Positions 1-9,041 are shown, counted from the stretch's first letter. The stretch: 60,603 nt of DNA from an uncultured Bacteroidales bacterium (GCA_900318565.1 ONLD01000003.1:1-60603); one strand, 5' to 3'. The notes: generated from the letters alone by a model not told the origin. A program made the numbers and translations.

Positions 1-47
1 AGTGAGACAAAAGCGGCAACTGCAAGTGCCTTAACAAGATTGGTCAT
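1..47 (-). CDS. 5' end of an unidentified exported protein (partial)
   Basis: On the minus strand an ATG at 47 opens a frame that runs off the window edge after 15 codons, reading MTNLVKALAVAAFVS. A positively charged start followed by an Ala/Val/Leu-rich stretch looks like the beginning of a signal peptide. The gene lies 50 bases downstream of the LuxR-type regulator on the same strand. Nothing more can be said of its function because the rest lies outside the window. Confidence 0.5.
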   Translation of the reverse strand, partial: MTNLVKALAVAAFVS

Positions 48-97
48 ATAGTTTCGGTCTTATAAATCATCATTTCAATATCTTTGGCCTGCGCACC

Positions 98-1558
98 TCA
101 GACAAGGCCCAGCTCGGAAGCTTTATGCAGCATTTCCGAAACATTCTTCACCTCCATCTTTGCGTAGATACGCTGCCGGTGAGTATTGACCGTATGCACG
201 CTGAGGTGCGCCCGTTCTGCAATTTCTGTAGCCTTGAGGCCCTCGGCGCTCAGACGGATAATCTGGATTTCGCGCTGCGACAGACCGATGTCGGCTATCC
301 TGCGGCTGCGTTCGATGAGCAGATCACCGACATAATCGGCCACGTCGGAGTTGATGGATTCCGCCCGGTCGGAGAGCTCACGGCATTTCTCACGGATAGT
401 GTCCGGAGAGAGGGTGGCGGCATCGGCAGAGAGCCCGGAGATAGCGTCACTCAGGCTGCTGACAGGATTGCGGAGATCCCTTGAAAGCAAATCAATAATC
501 TGCTGCTTGGCTTCGCTCAGACGCTTAAGCTCAAGAGAACGGCGACGGGCTTTGCGAAGCCAGATAGTCACTATTGCAATCACGGCCACAGCCAGCAGCA
601 GGGCCAGCACCAGCAACCAAATCTGATAACGGTTCCTCTCTATCTGCCGCTCCTTCTCCTGGACGGAAAAGCGGGTCTCCATCTCCTGAAGGGTTTCATC
701 CTCCTTCTGCCGAATGTACTTCTGCATCTGAAGCACATAGTCGTCGTGCCTCTCCAACGCCTTCTCAGGCTGCCCTACCCTGGTGTAAAGCCGCACCAGG
801 CGGTCATCAAGAGAGGCTGCAGTCAGATGGTCCGTTTCGGACAGCGTGCCGCGCACCTTCTCGAACCAGTCGATGGCCTCGTCGTTGCGGTCGCCCTGCT
901 GGAACCAGCGGGAACGGAAAAGTATGCCGTTGCGTCTCAGACGCGTAATATCATAGGTATCGGCAATGGCCTGGCCCCGGTCGAGATACTCGCCCGCCGT
1001 GCGGTAAAGCTCCTGGTCTATGGGGTATGACCAGCGGTTCTTGTTGATGTACAGGGAGCCAATGACATAGCAGGCTTCGGCCTCCAGTTCGGGATGGCCC
1101 TCGGAAAGCGAGAGGGCTTCCCGTGCATACTGAAGGCCCTCGTCGTTGCGGTCGGTCTCCGGAGAAATCTGGGCGTATGAACATAGCTTGGCCTTGCTGA
1201 CAAGGATGCCGGCAAGCTCCTCCGTAAAGCCTCGCTCCCGCGCAAGCGACTCGGCCTGCAGAGCCTTCTCCCACGCATCGTCATCACGGCTGGACATAAT
1301 ATCTATGCCCACTATGCAGGAAAGGGCTTTTACCTCACCAAGTGCCGATTGAGACTGACGGGAGAGTTCCAATGCCCGCAGGGCTTTCTCCATTGCCGGC
1401 TCGAATCGCTGCCCGCCCACATCGGCCGACGCCTGCTCCAGAAGGGATGGCAGTTCCGGCGGGAAAGCGGATTCTTCCCGGGGGCCGGAGCAGGCAAAAA
1501 ACCCCGAAAACAAAGCGAGAGCCAGGACTGAGGAGAGTATTTCCACGAACTTTTTCAT
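98..1558 (-). CDS. Membrane-anchored TPR protein with C-terminal LuxR-type HTH
   Basis: A 486-residue probable one-component regulator. It starts at MKKFVEILSS, because the 18 residues upstream do not look like a signal peptide. Residues 1-25 form a signal with a lipobox-like FFAC. An extracytoplasmic part of TPR-like helices runs to about 300. A coiled coil and one membrane segment follow (about 313-335). The cytoplasmic tail ends in a GerE/LuxR helix-turn-helix (about 426-468) containing LSVHTVNTHRQRIYAKM. Between membrane and HTH, LLSRDLRNPVSSL resembles the H-box of histidine kinases, but Arg replaces the phosphoacceptor His and no ATPase domain follows. Inference: an extracytoplasmic signal sensed by the TPRs is passed straight to DNA binding. 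The target is unknown; the exported protein just downstream is a candidate. Confidence 0.8.
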   Translation of the reverse strand: MKKFVEILSSVLALALFSGFFACSGPREESAFPPELPSLLEQASADVGGQRFEPAMEKALRALELSRQSQSALGEVKALSCIVGIDIMSSRDDDAWEKALQAESLARERGFTEELAGILVSKAKLCSYAQISPETDRNDEGLQYAREALSLSEGHPELEAEACYVIGSLYINKNRWSYPIDQELYRTAGEYLDRGQAIADTYDITRLRRNGILFRSRWFQQGDRNDEAIDWFEKVRGTLSETDHLTAASLDDRLVRLYTRVGQPEKALERHDDYVLQMQKYIRQKEDETLQEMETRFSVQEKERQIERNRYQIWLLVLALLLAVAVIAIVTIWLRKARRRSLELKRLSEAKQQIIDLLSRDLRNPVSSLSDAISGLSADAATLSPDTIREKCRELSDRAESINSDVADYVGDLLIERSRRIADIGLSQREIQIIRLSAEGLKATEIAERAHLSVHTVNTHRQRIYAKMEVKNVSEMLHKASELGLV

Positions 1559-1709
1559 TGTAGCAAAAATAAGCAGAAATATGCAGAAATACGCAAAAAT
1601 GTACACAAACATACTATTTCAGTAGGGCCCCGAGGGTAGATTACTGAAAAATCATTAAACAAATAATAAGCAAATTAGAGACATTTGTGTTATCCAAAAA
1701 CACACAGTT

Positions 1710-1874
1710 ATGTTACAATTCAAGAAATCCCATTACGAACGACCATCCACCGGAGTGGTGTATTTGAGAGAAGAGTGTATTGTATGCGCAAGCAATCTGC
1801 GATACAGCATTACCCCCGGCACTTCAGGAGATGATATTGAAGATGTTGAAATCATAAATGGAGGGTCATTCTGA
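1710..1874 (+). CDS. Small ORF (54 aa) translationally coupled to surface lipoprotein
   Basis: A 54-codon frame starts MLQFKKSHYERPSTGVVYL and continues with ECIVCASNLRYSI, ending in an acidic tail. Its TGA overlaps the ATG of the next gene by one base (TGATG), which points to translational coupling. It has no signal peptide. Short ORFs of this style (a basic start, Y-x-x-P-x-T, then a hydrophobic patch with Cys) often precede secreted or surface lipoprotein genes in Bacteroidales, from general knowledge. A second example is present at 13,854-13,979. Function is unknown; it may be a leader peptide or a small partner protein. Confidence 0.6.
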   Translation: MLQFKKSHYERPSTGVVYLREECIVCASNLRYSITPGTSGDDIEDVEIINGGSF

Positions 1875-4800
1875 TGAAAAGAGCATTATACATTATTGCA
1901 ATTGCAGCAACGGCTTTGTCCTGCGTAAAGGAAAGCACGCCTGCAGACAACACGCTGCCTGCAGAGACTTTCGGAGGAAGGGTAATCACAGTAAGCCCGA
2001 TAGCCTCCAAAACCGCCATCAGTGAAAAGCAGGAAGGCGGTTATACCTTTACCTGGAAGGCAGGCGACCAGATAGCTCTGTATGAGTTCGTCTATGAGAA
2101 CCGCGGCAGCGAGGTCGAGAATGCCACTCCCGCCTATGTCTTTTACTCGGAAGCGCTTAAGCAGGATGCGGCGGCAGCCACTTTCACGGTGGACTTGAAC
2201 ACCACGCTCAGCAACCCGGGCGGCGGGAAATACCGTTATGTCGCCGTCTCCCCGAGCAACGCGGATTATTATTGGTCAGACGAAGCTTATTATGCCTATT
2301 GCTGGTCTGATGCTGACGGGAGCCTGCCTGTGCACCCCGTGATAGGACTGCAATTCCCTAACGTGCAGTGCCCCACCGCCACGAGCTTTGACCCCGATAC
2401 TGATATACTGGTATCCAAAGTCACTGCGCTGGAGAGCCGTGCTGACGGGAATATCGACCTCTATTACGCCCGCGTAGGCGGCGTCGTGAAAATGACGCTC
2501 ACAGGGCTGCCTGCGAATGCCTGTTTCCAGTATGCCACTTTGTCCGTCGATGCGGATTTCCCGATTATGGGGCCGTTTGAATACGACGTGGAGCTGGAAG
2601 AGGTGCGGACCTATATGCCATCGTCCGGCGGTCTCCCCGAAGGCGGCGCAGTAGTCGTCCCGCCGGTCGAAGGCGGCGGTATGATATCCCCCTTGAGGAT
2701 TCAACCGCAGGATGTCTATGCTGATGCAGAAGGGAAAGCAGATATCTGGCTGAGGCTGCCCGCCGGCAAGATAGACGAGAAGCTGGAGCTTTCAGTTGAA
2801 GTGATGGATTACGATCCTGCAAACGGCAGCTACGGAGCAGTGCACAGTTACGTAAAGAACGTGGACCTGGCGTCCCTGGGCAAATCCATTACTTTCGCGA
2901 ACGGGAAGATGACAGTGTTCTCCGTGGCTATGGAAAAAGCCCCCGAACTGACGCTCAGCTATACTTACATTGATTCTCAGGGGCAGGAACAGACCAGCAG
3001 TTCCACTTCCGGTCTGTCTGTTGACCCCTACTTCTCGCCGGATGCCGGGACGCTCACGATAGATGTCGACTACACAGGCGACATCTCAGACGTGACCATC
3101 AATGACTCATACTGCGATTGGGCCACGGCTTCGTTCGATCCCGCTACCAGGAAAATCACCCTGCAATATGAGGCGAATCCCACATACGAGACAAGCTACT
3201 CTTCGGCTTACGGCATAGGCACCCGCTACGGCTCCATAGAAGTCAATGCCGGCGCAATCAGCCAGTATGTCTACATCAGCCAGTACAAGCGCGACTTCCG
3301 CAATGTGGGGCAGACCTGGACTGCATATATGCCTTGGTTCGGCGGAGAAGACAGCTCCGAACTCGTGTGCAATTTCACGCCCGACGTTACCTGTGACGAC
3401 CCCTCCGTCAGCTGGACTTTGGAGCGTTTCCAAAACCGGAACTCGCTATGGTGTACCCGCATAAACGTCACGGCCGCGCCGCTGGAGGTGACAGACCGCG
3501 TCATCGATGCCGACATTGTCATAAGCGACCCGCTGAACAGTTCCAAGTCGCTGACCATCAGGATTAAGCGATTCAAAAAGCTGGCGCCCGGAAAGTATTG
3601 GGTGATATCGAAAAACGAAGACTCCTGGCATTCAGTCATTGCCCGGAGGAGCGTTGACGGCGAGGAAGTCATCACCTCCCATACCTTCTCTCTGGAGACA
3701 TCCGAGCAGCCTGCGGCAGCTAAGATGCTTACCCCCAACAGCCAGGGCCTGCTTGCTACGCTTTTCAATTTCGAGCCCATAGAAGGCAGCAACAAATACC
3801 GTATCTACGTCAGCTTCGGACTTGATTCGGAAGGGAAAGAGATCAGACGCTATATGAGAAAGGGCAGCAATATGAGCGACCTCAATCAATTTATCACACA
3901 TAACCAGTACGGGCTCGTACGTCTCAATCCCCTGCAGCCGGACACCTGGTGCGAATGGGATGTGTTTTATGTCGAAGACGTAATCCACGTAGCCTGCGAT
4001 GCGGATTCCAATGGAGACACGAATAAAGTCGGCGTACTCTGTATGGGCGACGCATCTTACACGGGAACAAGCTCCGGAGGCTGTCTTATCGGCTGTTTCA
4101 TCGGCTCATCCCTGAACTACAAAGGCAGTTTCGACTACTACGGCATCTCGGGCGGGAGCGACTTGATGAGAAAATACGAAATCGTTCTCGTGCCGTTTGA
4201 CGAGAATGCGGAGCCTCTTCCGGCAGCCGTGACCGGTGTCAGCGTGGAACCGTCCGAAGTGGCGGTCGACCCAGGCGAGACCGTGCAGCTCAGCGCTGTC
4301 GTCACGCCTGCAAATGCGGCCGACAAATCCGTCACCTGGACCAGCAGCAAGACGACCGTGGCTACGGTTGATGAAAACGGTCTGGTAACTGCCAAAATTC
4401 CCGGAGAGGCCGTTATAACCGCCACGACCACAGACGGTTCCTTTACTGCAACTTGCACCGTGACAGTGAATCCCATCCCGGTTACGGGGGTTGTGCTGGA
4501 CCAGACGTCCGCCGCACTGAAAGTAGGAGAAAAACTGTATCTGAGAGCCGACGTGAAGCCCGAGGACGCGAGCAATAAGACTGTTACCTTTGAGGTTATC
4601 ACCGGCAGGGACGTCATCGAGATGGAAGAAACCGTCTCGATGTACGCTCAATTCAAGGCGGTGAAAGCCGGTCAGGCATACATTCAGGCGACAACCGCCG
4701 ACGGCAGCTTTACGGCTATGTGCCACGTCACGGTCACGGAAGATGTGAAAGTCGAAGAGATTCGTCTCGAGCCCGCAAGCCTGACGCTGGATCCCGGCAA

Positions 4801-5764
4801 GACAGCTGATTACTACAATGGTTTTGAGGCTACAACCAGGCCTTATACTTATAAGGTGTTTCCTGCCAATGCCGCGAATCAGAATATGACAGTAAGTTCA
4901 TCTGATGAGAATATTGTCACCGTAAGCAACCAATACAGCTTCCTGCAGGGAAAATATTATACAATTACAGCCGTAGCCCCGGGAAGCGCTTCCATAACAT
5001 TCGCCGCGGAGGACGGCTCCGGCATATCGGCAGTCCTGCCTGTTACGGTGAATGCTCCGACGGCGGTTGAAAGCATCGCCCTCAGCATAACGGAAAATAC
5101 TGTGTACGAGGGTGAAGAATTCTCTCTTTATCCGGTTTTCACTCCCGCAAATGCCACCAACCAGCAGGTAAGCTGGAGCAGTTCCAACCCGAACGTAGCC
5201 ACCGTTGACGAATACGGGAAGGTGACGGGCGTGTCTGCCGGTACGGCCGTGATTACGGTAACATCGGCCGACGGCGGCTTCACTGCCACGTGCACGGTTA
5301 CTGTGAGTCAGCTGGTGCTGGAGACCTCGGCCACTGTGGATCTCGGTCTTCCTTCCGGGCTCATTTGGGCTACTTGCAATACGGGAGCGACCTCGCCCGA
5401 GGTATTCGGCACATTCACCCCCTGGGCCGACATCGTGCCGAATGAGGGCTGGCAGACTCCTACCAAGGCGCAGTTTGAAGAACTTATTGCCGAGTGTAAG
5501 CAATCAGTCTTGATTTACAATGGCGTCAGGGGGTTGCTCCTCACAAGCCTTGCCAACGGAAATCATCTCTTCTTCCCTATGGCAGGAGCCAACCACAGCG
5601 AGTATGGACCCGTTGGAGAAGGATATTATGTCTTGTTATGGACCGCTACGGAGGATGGTGACAAGGCTTATGTTGCCGAGTACAACGGCCAGACCTTCGA
5701 GGTCAATGAGGCCATAGGCAAGGCAGAACTATCCTGCCCTATGCGGGCCGTGAAGGTGCAATAA
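1874..5764 (+). CDS. Large surface lipoprotein: fimbrillin-like, four Big_2 repeats, FISUMP-like C-terminus
   Basis: A 1,296-residue lipoprotein. The signal peptide ends in a lipobox with Cys17 (TALSC). Residues of about 30-340 resemble Bacteroidales fimbrillin-like domains (SKTAISEKQEGGYTFTWKAGDQIALY is typical of this start, split here only by reading length). Residues of about 355-780 contain beta-rich material that I cannot assign firmly. Four Ig-like Big_2 modules follow at about 783-866, 867-955, 958-1060 and 1063-1148, with signatures such as TPANAADKSVTWTSS and SSNPNVATVDEYGKVTG. The C-terminus (about 1149-1296) has DLGLPSGLIWATCNTG and WTATEDGDKAY, as in DUF1566/FISUMP proteins. Probably displayed on the outer membrane with an adhesion or binding role; the ligand is unknown. 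It is coupled to the small ORF upstream and followed by a terminator. Confidence 0.8.
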   Translation: MKRALYIIAIAATALSCVKESTPADNTLPAETFGGRVITVSPIASKTAISEKQEGGYTFTWKAGDQIALYEFVYENRGSEVENATPAYVFYSEALKQDAAAATFTVDLNTTLSNPGGGKYRYVAVSPSNADYYWSDEAYYAYCWSDADGSLPVHPVIGLQFPNVQCPTATSFDPDTDILVSKVTALESRADGNIDLYYARVGGVVKMTLTGLPANACFQYATLSVDADFPIMGPFEYDVELEEVRTYMPSSGGLPEGGAVVVPPVEGGGMISPLRIQPQDVYADAEGKADIWLRLPAGKIDEKLELSVEVMDYDPANGSYGAVHSYVKNVDLASLGKSITFANGKMTVFSVAMEKAPELTLSYTYIDSQGQEQTSSSTSGLSVDPYFSPDAGTLTIDVDYTGDISDVTINDSYCDWATASFDPATRKITLQYEANPTYETSYSSAYGIGTRYGSIEVNAGAISQYVYISQYKRDFRNVGQTWTAYMPWFGGEDSSELVCNFTPDVTCDDPSVSWTLERFQNRNSLWCTRINVTAAPLEVTDRVIDADIVISDPLNSSKSLTIRIKRFKKLAPGKYWVISKNEDSWHSVIARRSVDGEEVITSHTFSLETSEQPAAAKMLTPNSQGLLATLFNFEPIEGSNKYRIYVSFGLDSEGKEIRRYMRKGSNMSDLNQFITHNQYGLVRLNPLQPDTWCEWDVFYVEDVIHVACDADSNGDTNKVGVLCMGDASYTGTSSGGCLIGCFIGSSLNYKGSFDYYGISGGSDLMRKYEIVLVPFDENAEPLPAAVTGVSVEPSEVAVDPGETVQLSAVVTPANAADKSVTWTSSKTTVATVDENGLVTAKIPGEAVITATTTDGSFTATCTVTVNPIPVTGVVLDQTSAALKVGEKLYLRADVKPEDASNKTVTFEVITGRDVIEMEETVSMYAQFKAVKAGQAYIQATTADGSFTAMCHVTVTEDVKVEEIRLEPASLTLDPGKTADYYNGFEATTRPYTYKVFPANAANQNMTVSSSDENIVTVSNQYSFLQGKYYTITAVAPGSASITFAAEDGSGISAVLPVTVNAPTAVESIALSITENTVYEGEEFSLYPVFTPANATNQQVSWSSSNPNVATVDEYGKVTGVSAGTAVITVTSADGGFTATCTVTVSQLVLETSATVDLGLPSGLIWATCNTGATSPEVFGTFTPWADIVPNEGWQTPTKAQFEELIAECKQSVLIYNGVRGLLLTSLANGNHLFFPMAGANHSEYGPVGEGYYVLLWTATEDGDKAYVAEYNGQTFEVNEAIGKAELSCPMRAVKVQ

Positions 5765-5785
5765 CCAAATCCCTATACAGCAAAA

Positions 5786-5816
5786 CGAGGTCGGCTAAAA
5801 GGGCCGGCCTCTTTTT
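5786..5816 (+). terminator. Rho-independent terminator after the surface lipoprotein
   Basis: A GC-rich hairpin with arms GAGGTCGGC and GCCGGCCTC (one G-T pair) and a short A-rich loop, followed by CTTTTT. It begins about 20 bases after the stop codon at 5,764. Confidence 0.8.
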
Positions 5817-5819
5817 GTC

Positions 5820-5848
5820 TTGAAATACCGAGAAAAGTTATATCTTTG
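5820..5848 (+). promoter_or_regulatory. Bacteroidota-type promoter of the 186-aa secreted protein
   Basis: TTG at 5,820-5,822, an 18-base spacer, then TATCTTTG at 5,841-5,848, matching the -33/-7 consensus TTG...TAnnTTTG. It lies between the terminator and the start codon at 5,887. Confidence 0.6.
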
Positions 5849-5886
5849 CTAAAGGTTTATATATCAATTTTTTGTCCGCATTAGAT

Positions 5887-6447
5887 ATGAAGAAGATCAT
5901 TCTCGGTTTTGCAGCTCTGCTTTGCTGCATTGTTTCAGTCCAGGCTCAGGAAAAGTATTACGGAATCAAGTCCGGGATTGTGAAATCCGTCACAGATGAC
6001 GGGACAAGCACGATTGAGCAGACTGTTTGGTTTGACAACTATGGAGATAAACAGACCACAATCCAGGTTACCAAGATTCCCGGATTCGGTGAGACCAAGA
6101 TGTACATTATATATCTTGGGGACAAGATGTATTCAATCAATGACAATATGAGCGAAGCGCGTGAGTCCCAGAGGCCGCCGCTTAATTTTCTGAATCCATC
6201 CCCCGCTTTCAAGCTTACCGAGCTTGGCAAGGAAAAGGTGCTTGGCAAGGAGTGCACTAAATACAGCTACAAGCAAAAGCAGCTTTTAGGCTCTTCTACC
6301 AACACCGTCTGGGTATGGCAGGGCATCGTGCTCAAGAGTTCTATGAAGCAGGGGAAACGTGAGGTGGTCTTCGAACCCGAAAAGTTCACCCCTAACGCCA
6401 AGATCAGCGGCTCCGTCTTCAACCCTAAGACATACCTGAAAAAATAG
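5887..6447 (+). CDS. Secreted protein, DUF4412-like (weak), unknown function
   Basis: A 186-residue protein starting MKKIILGFAALLCC; the upstream in-frame ATG at 5,872 is less likely because it would put extra residues before the signal peptide. Signal peptide cleavage is likely after VQAQ. The mature part is beta-rich. The stretch LTELGKEKVLGKECTKYSY recalls the 'gKeC.kY' turn seen in DUF4412 proteins, which are periplasmic or outer-membrane associated; this is a weak resemblance. It stands alone between its own promoter and terminator and ends in TAG, which shows that TAG is an ordinary stop here. Confidence 0.65.
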   Translation: MKKIILGFAALLCCIVSVQAQEKYYGIKSGIVKSVTDDGTSTIEQTVWFDNYGDKQTTIQVTKIPGFGETKMYIIYLGDKMYSINDNMSEARESQRPPLNFLNPSPAFKLTELGKEKVLGKECTKYSYKQKQLLGSSTNTVWVWQGIVLKSSMKQGKREVVFEPEKFTPNAKISGSVFNPKTYLKK

Positions 6448-6455
6448 ATGATGCA

Positions 6456-6487
6456 AAAGAAGCCAGGCTACAAGCCCGGCTTCTTTC
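6456..6487 (+). terminator. Terminator between the secreted protein gene and tRNA-Arg
   Basis: Inverted repeat AAGAAGCC..GGCT / AGCC..GGCTTCTT with a 3-base loop (one internal mismatch), with T-runs on the plus side and A-runs on the other. It can end transcription of the upstream gene and, read from the other strand, that of the tRNA. Confidence 0.75.
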
Positions 6488-6488
6488 G

Positions 6489-6560
6489 TAGCCCCACGAG
6501 GAATCGAACCTCGATTTAAAGTTTAGGAAACTTCCGTTCTATCCGTTGAACTATGAGGCC
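6489..6560 (-). tRNA. tRNA-Arg (anticodon CCU)
   Basis: Read on the minus strand the 72-base gene folds as a cloverleaf. The acceptor arm GGCCTCA pairs with TGGGGCT (with G-U wobbles). The D-arm contains GTTCAACGGATAGAAC. The anticodon arm GAAGT-TTCCTAA-ACTTT has CCT at positions 34-36. The T-arm is CGAGG-TTCGATT-CCTCG. The discriminator is A, and CCA is not encoded. It would read the rare arginine codon AGG. It lies just downstream of rpmF on the same strand. Confidence 0.93.
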
Positions 6561-6575
6561 GCGTGCAAGAGCAGA

Positions 6576-6758
6576 TTACTCAGCGCTCTTGACAATGATC
6601 TGACGGCCCCTGTAGTAGCCGCACTCAGGGCATACGCGATGATACATCACGGTAGCGCCGCAGTTGGGGCAGGTTGCCAGGGTGGGTACCGGAGCGAAGT
6701 CGTGGGTACGCCTCTTGTCTCTTCTCTGCTTGGAGAGTTTGTGTTTCGGATGTGCCAT
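6576..6758 (-). CDS. rpmF: 50S ribosomal protein L32
   Basis: A 60-residue protein starting MAHPKHKLSKQRRDKRRTH, as in bL32. A zinc-ribbon is formed by CPNC and CPEC (residues about 30-46). Length is normal for the family. It lies 22 bases downstream of the DUF177 gene, the pairing (yceD-rpmF) commonly found in bacteria, so the two are very likely co-transcribed. Confidence 0.97.
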   Translation of the reverse strand: MAHPKHKLSKQRRDKRRTHDFAPVPTLATCPNCGATVMYHRVCPECGYYRGRQIIVKSAE

Positions 6759-6780
6759 TGTTCTATAATTTAAATATTAC

Positions 6781-7209
6781 TTATTTGCTCAAATACTTTA
6801 TAGTCTCGGGGTTGCACTCCCCTTCCGGATGGACCCGCTGCAGCGGCAGCGCGGTACAAATGTAGTCATATATGTCCTGGCTCAGATCCAACTCGTCCGC
6901 CTCGGGCGTATAGACTTCTTCAAATCCGGTCCGGACCTCAAGGTCCAGATCGTCCAGGCATCTGTCGCAGGGCACGGTCACACGGCCTTCTATGCTGCAC
7001 TGCACTTCGACCGTCGCGCCGTGGTCGGCCACTTTCGCCTGCACCGCTACATCTGCATCCAGAATGTCCGGATTGTCGAATTGTTCAAAGAACGCTTTGT
7101 CCGCTCGCCAGTCGAAAGCTCCTCTCCCGGAAGCCGGACCATTCAGTTTAACTATAAAGGGTTGCAAAGGTAATAATTTTTTTTCAGTTTTAACAATCTT
7201 CGGAGTCAC
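6781..7209 (-). CDS. DUF177/YceD family protein
   Basis: A 142-residue protein of the DUF177 (YceD) family, which in other bacteria is coupled to rpmF and linked to 23S rRNA accumulation. The family signature VTVPCDRCLDDLDLEV with its CxxC is at about residues 82-97, followed by an acidic segment with DLSQDIYDYICTALPL. As called, the start overlaps the end of typA by 20 bases. A later start near LQPFIVKLNG would remove the overlap and match the usual N-terminus of the family, but it would need a non-ATG codon (TTG). Confidence 0.85.
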   Translation of the reverse strand: MTPKIVKTEKKLLPLQPFIVKLNGPASGRGAFDWRADKAFFEQFDNPDILDADVAVQAKVADHGATVEVQCSIEGRVTVPCDRCLDDLDLEVRTGFEEVYTPEADELDLSQDIYDYICTALPLQRVHPEGECNPETIKYLSK

Positions 7210-8998
7210 TATTTCGCTTCCTTGCCAGCGGATCGAGCAGAATCTTGCGAATTCTCATAAAATGAGGCGTCACTTCGACGAATTCATCGTCCTGAATATA
7301 CTCCAGTGCTTCCTCCAGGGAGAACTTGATTGCGGGCGGCAGGATGATCTTCTCGTCGGAGCCGGCGGCACGCACGTTCGTCAGTTTCTTGGTCTTGCAG
7401 ATGTTGATATTCAGGTCGCGCTCGCGGGTATGCTCGCCCACCACCTGGCCGCAGTAAATCTCCTCGCCCGGTTCCACGAAGAAGCGGCCGCGGTCCAGCA
7501 GCTTGTTGATGGAATATGCAACGGCCTCACCTGTCTCGAGAGACACCAGAGAGCCGTTGTTGCGACGCTCTATTTCGCCCTTGTAAGGCTGGTATTCCTT
7601 GAATCTGTGCGCAATCACAGCTTCACCCTGAGAAGCGGTCAGCAAGTTGGAACGCAGCCCCATAAGGCCACGGGTAGGGATTTCAAACTCCAGCAGCGTG
7701 CGGTCCCCGCGAGGCTCCATACGCACGAGGGCGCCCTTGCGACGGGTCGAAATCTCTATGGCGGCGCCCACGAATTCCTCAGGCACCTCGATGCTGAGGT
7801 CCTCGATGGGCTCGCAGCGCTGGCCGCCTATGGTCTTGTCAAGCACCTTGGGCTGGCCCACCTGGAGCTCGAAGCCCTCGCGGCGCATAGTCTCTATAAG
7901 CACGGAAAGATGCAGCACGCCGCGCCCGTACACCACGAAGGTATCTGCCGAAAGGCCAGGCTTGACGCGCAGGGCAAGATTCTTCTCCAGCTCCTTGTCG
8001 AGGCGCTCCTTGATATGGCGCGAAGTGACGTACTTGCCGTCCTTGCCGAAGAAAGGAGAGTTGTTGATGGAGAAAAGCATACTCATAGTAGGCTCGTCGA
8101 TAGCAATCGGGGGCAGGGGCTCGGGATTCTCGAAGTCGGCGATGGTGTCTCCGATTTCGAAGCCGTCAATACCCACCACGGCGCAGATGTCGCCGCAGCC
8201 TACCGACTCCACATTTGTCTTGCCAAGGCCCTCGAACACCATCAGCTGCTTGATCTTCTGCTTCTGCACCACGTCGTAGCGCTTGCAGAGGCTGATCTGG
8301 CTGCCGGTATGAAGCTCACCGCGGGTGATGCGGCCGACTGCGATACGGCCCACGTAAGGAGAGTACTCAAGTGAAGAAATCAGCATCTGGGGCGTGCCTT
8401 CGACCACGGGCGGGGCGGGAATCTCTTCGAGTATGGTATCCAGCAGCGGAGTGATGTTGTCGCTGGGCTGACGCCAGTCGAGCGACATCCATCCCTGCTT
8501 GGCGGAGCCATAGACAGTCTTGAAGTCGAGCTGGTCCTCCGTCGCGTCCAGATTGAACATAAGGTCGAAAACTTCCTCCTGCACCTCGTCCGGGCGGCAG
8601 TTGGGCTTGTCCACCTTATTGATGACCACGATGGGCTTCTTGCCCATAGAAATGGCCTTCTGGAGCACGAAACGGGTCTGGGGCATACAGCCCTCGAACG
8701 CATCGACAAGCAGCAGCACGCCGTCCGCCATATTTAGCACCCTCTCCACTTCGCCGCCGAAGTCGCTGTGGCCGGGAGTATCGATGATGTTGATTTTGAC
8801 TCCTTTGTAGATGACGGAGACATTCTTGGCGAGAATGGTGATGCCTCTCTCCCTCTCCAAATCGTTATTGTCAAGAATGAGTTGTCCGAGATTCTCGGGC
8901 TGGCGCACGAGGTTGGCCTGGTAAATCATCCTGTCCACAAGCGTAGTCTTGCCGTGGTCAACGTGCGCTATGATAGCTATGTTTCTGATTTCTTGCAT
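7190..8998 (-). CDS. typA: Ribosome-associated translational GTPase TypA/BipA
   Basis: A 602-residue GTPase. G1 is AHVDHGKTT (residues about 11-19), the switch I region has RERGITI, G3 is DTPGHSDF and G4 is NKVD; the EF-G-like domains III and V and the BipA-specific C-terminus complete the normal length. TypA binds the 70S ribosome and assists assembly and growth under stress, notably in the cold. The gene begins only 11 bases after a strong terminator hairpin, so it may use read-through from the ompA unit or a promoter I cannot see. It is followed by the DUF177 gene. Confidence 0.97.
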   Translation of the reverse strand: MQEIRNIAIIAHVDHGKTTLVDRMIYQANLVRQPENLGQLILDNNDLERERGITILAKNVSVIYKGVKINIIDTPGHSDFGGEVERVLNMADGVLLLVDAFEGCMPQTRFVLQKAISMGKKPIVVINKVDKPNCRPDEVQEEVFDLMFNLDATEDQLDFKTVYGSAKQGWMSLDWRQPSDNITPLLDTILEEIPAPPVVEGTPQMLISSLEYSPYVGRIAVGRITRGELHTGSQISLCKRYDVVQKQKIKQLMVFEGLGKTNVESVGCGDICAVVGIDGFEIGDTIADFENPEPLPPIAIDEPTMSMLFSINNSPFFGKDGKYVTSRHIKERLDKELEKNLALRVKPGLSADTFVVYGRGVLHLSVLIETMRREGFELQVGQPKVLDKTIGGQRCEPIEDLSIEVPEEFVGAAIEISTRRKGALVRMEPRGDRTLLEFEIPTRGLMGLRSNLLTASQGEAVIAHRFKEYQPYKGEIERRNNGSLVSLETGEAVAYSINKLLDRGRFFVEPGEEIYCGQVVGEHTRERDLNINICKTKKLTNVRAAGSDEKIILPPAIKFSLEEALEYIQDDEFVEVTPHFMRIRKILLDPLARKRNSDSEDC

Positions 8999-9009
8999 CT
9001 TTTCGGAAG

Positions 9010-9041
9010 AAAAAAGGTTGGTCCGCAGGCCAACCTTTTTT
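9010..9041 (-). terminator. Terminator of the ompA unit, directly before typA
   Basis: Perfect hairpin on the minus strand: AAAAAAGGTTGG, 8-base loop, CCAACCTTTTTT. It lies 20 bases after the ompA stop and ends 11 bases before the typA ATG. It could also act as an attenuating leader for typA. Confidence 0.85.
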
